Positions 62,729 through 64,000 of a stretch of DNA of 64,000 nucleotides are shown here, piece by piece. The notes beneath the pieces are model-generated. The model had not been told where the DNA came from. It was given only the letters and a program-made list of their open reading frames with translations, and did not search any database. Origin of the DNA: an uncultured Pedosphaera sp. GTDB lineage: Bacteria > Verrucomicrobiota > Verrucomicrobiia > Limisphaerales > Pedosphaeraceae. The stretch's first letter is position 1. Every line of letters starts with the position of its first letter. A program made the position numbers and the translations under genes. The stretch covers positions 1-64,000 of the forward strand of contig CAIXFN010000014.1 in the NCBI GenBank assembly GCA_903918755.1, written 5' to 3'.

Positions 62729-64000
62729 TTAGGGCATGTTGTATTTGTAAACCGCCGAGACCGGGAGGCCCGAGGCGCTGGTGCCCACGCTGCTGTTGGC
62801 GATGCGCGTCTGCAGACCGGTGCCGGAGGTGCTGGCACCCACGCAGGTCAGGGCGATGTTGGTGGCGATAATGCCCGTGCCGCTGACGCTGGTGCCGTAG
62901 GAATTGTTCGCAATGGAGGCGGCCAGGCCGGCGCCGGCGGCATAGCTTTGGGCATAGCAATTCATGGCCGAAACGCAATTCATGGCGGTGCCGGGGCCGT
63001 GACTGGTGGCGTTGCAGTTGATGGCGGCGTGGGCAATGAGACCGAAGGTGCCCATGTACGCATCACCCGAGCAACCGGTGGCGGTCTCCGCCTGCAGGCC
63101 GATGCCCGTGGAGGTTTCGCCGTTGCAATTCTCGGCGTTATACGCCTGCAAACCAGTGCCGGCGTCACTGCTGCCGTAGGAATTCTGGGCGGTGAAGGCG
63201 AAGACGCCCTGAACGCTGCCGATGCCATACGACGCGGTGACGGTGAATCCGCTGACACCGTAACCGTACTGATGGGACGCCTCGCCGTAGCAATTGATGA
63301 CCTGGTCGCCATAGGTGCCATAGTTCCCCTTGAGGGTGGTACCGTAACTGTTCTGGACGGTCTGGCCATAGATGCCGTAGCCGGCCTGGGCATCGCCCCG
63401 GCTGTCGGAGATTTCATTGGCCTTGATCGCATCCCGGCCGGTGGCGGTCGCCGAGCAACCCCGGACGCTGTCGGCCTGAATGCCGCTGCCGCCGACCGTG
63501 TTGACGGTGCACCGTTCCACCAGACTTCCGGAATTGGGGAGGTTGATGCCGTCGTAAACCAAACCGGTGATGTTGACATCGGAGACCCGGAGATTGACCG
63601 GGGCGGCCTGGGGAGAGCCATCGTTGAGGGGTTGCGGCACGGCGATGCCATAACCGAAACCCGCGCCGACGAAAAAGTTGTTCAGATCATTGGTGACCCC
63701 GCCCTGGATGGCGCCGTTATAAATGGCGATGTTTTTTTGGTCGCGGTTCACCTGGATGGCGGCGTTCGTGTTGGCGGTGTCAGAGCCGCTGTAGAGCAGG
63801 GCGAAACCGTTCAAATCCAAGGTGACGCCACTGGCGGCGATGGTGATACCAGGACCGGCGGGAACGACCAGATTAGCGGTGAGGTAATACGCGCCAGGAT
63901 TGGCGATCACAAAGTTGGGAGTGCTGATGGCCGTGCGGGGCTCGATCTGATCGAGCGATTTCATGGTCGGAGCCGGGGCGCCGGGCGGGGTGAGGCTGCC
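62729..64000 (-). CDS. Right-handed beta-helix repeat protein (5' end outside window)
   Basis: The open frame does not start at the ATG at 63964: upstream codons to the window edge read GSLTPPGAPAPT, the proline-rich junction that precedes MKxLxQIEPRT in many proteins of this type. So the gene continues outside and is cut. At least 410 residues of parallel beta-helix follow, with NPGAYYLTANLVVPAGPGI, ITIAASGVTLDLNGFAL and many NxYG / GTG turns. Such proteins are carbohydrate-related or adhesive surface proteins; a signal peptide should lie beyond the edge. Confidence 0.85.
   Translation of the reverse strand, partial: GSLTPPGAPAPTMKSLDQIEPRTAISTPNFVIANPGAYYLTANLVVPAGPGITIAASGVTLDLNGFALLYSGSDTANTNAAIQVNRDQKNIAIYNGAIQGGVTNDLNNFFVGAGFGYGIAVPQPLNDGSPQAAPVNLRVSDVNITGLVYDGINLPNSGSLVERCTVNTVGGSGIQADSVRGCSATATGRDAIKANEISDSRGDAQAGYGIYGQTVQNSYGTTLKGNYGTYGDQVINCYGEASHQYGYGVSGFTVTASYGIGSVQGVFAFTAQNSYGSSDAGTGLQAYNAENCNGETSTGIGLQAETATGCSGDAYMGTFGLIAHAAINCNATSHGPGTAMNCVSAMNCYAQSYAAGAGLAASIANNSYGTSVSGTGIIATNIALTCVGASTSGTGLQTRIANSSVGTSASGLPVSAVYKYNMP

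Overview
The window reads as a piece of chromosome from a Verrucomicrobiota bacterium, probably of the Pedosphaera/Limisphaerales type. This is inference from gene style; there is no rRNA here to confirm it. The signs are a GC-rich genome, several pseudopilin-like proteins with an [18 protein letters not shown]-type leader, an ECF sigma factor with a membrane-anchored tail, DUF4380 and DUF6941-like proteins, a beta-helix protein with the PPGAPAPTM junction, and dispersed palindromic repeats with a RAYT transposase. No prophage, integrase or CRISPR array was seen.

Layout. 1-411 is the tail of an unrecognised gene, followed by 1.1 kb of repeats. 1526-7001 holds an M28 peptidase, a YncE-like propeller protein, a small secreted protein and a Ser/Thr kinase. 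7120-7990 holds a candidate small RNA or leader, two small ORFs and tRNA-Pro(UGG). 8213-16796 is a nitrogen and transport region: an APC permease with a UspA-like tail, PII plus an APC permease with a large insert, a PP2C-kinase fusion, then PII plus AmtB. Both PII genes have a -24/-12 sigma-54 promoter match upstream.

16920-22203 is the assimilatory sulfate operon, read leftward as cysI, cysH (APS reductase type), cysD, cysNC. Its promoter carries a 12-bp palindrome. A divergent cysteine desulfurase follows, then a UbiA prenyltransferase, a Sel1-repeat protein and a papain-like hydrolase. 26423-31727 holds a pseudopilin-like protein and a run encoding an exported protein, SUI1, YhbY, TrpF and two tandem ATP-grasp proteins. 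31756-34567 is a leftward operon of DUF4380 plus two RlaP-type nucleotidyltransferases. 35354-40842 holds mostly single metabolic genes (DUF6941-like, NagB, YgfZ, MalK-type ATPase, malate dehydrogenase, and a DeoC homologue lacking its Schiff-base lysine).

40940-47391 is an accessory stretch: a RAYT transposase with its presumed repeats, two exported Hcp-like proteins with no type VI genes nearby, a broken autotransporter-like gene, a small membrane protein and a LamG protein. 48224-52584 encodes type II secretion GspF-H-I-J-K with overlapping genes. Next come LarE, the membrane-tailed ECF sigma factor and a sibling protein sharing its C-terminal motif, and a Phd antitoxin whose VapC toxin is broken beside a copy of the long repeat. 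56621-64000 holds a pseudopilin, an STN-domain protein and a set of exported proteins (PQQ-like propeller, alpha/beta hydrolase, astacin, a GWINF-repeat protein and a beta-helix protein cut by the window end).
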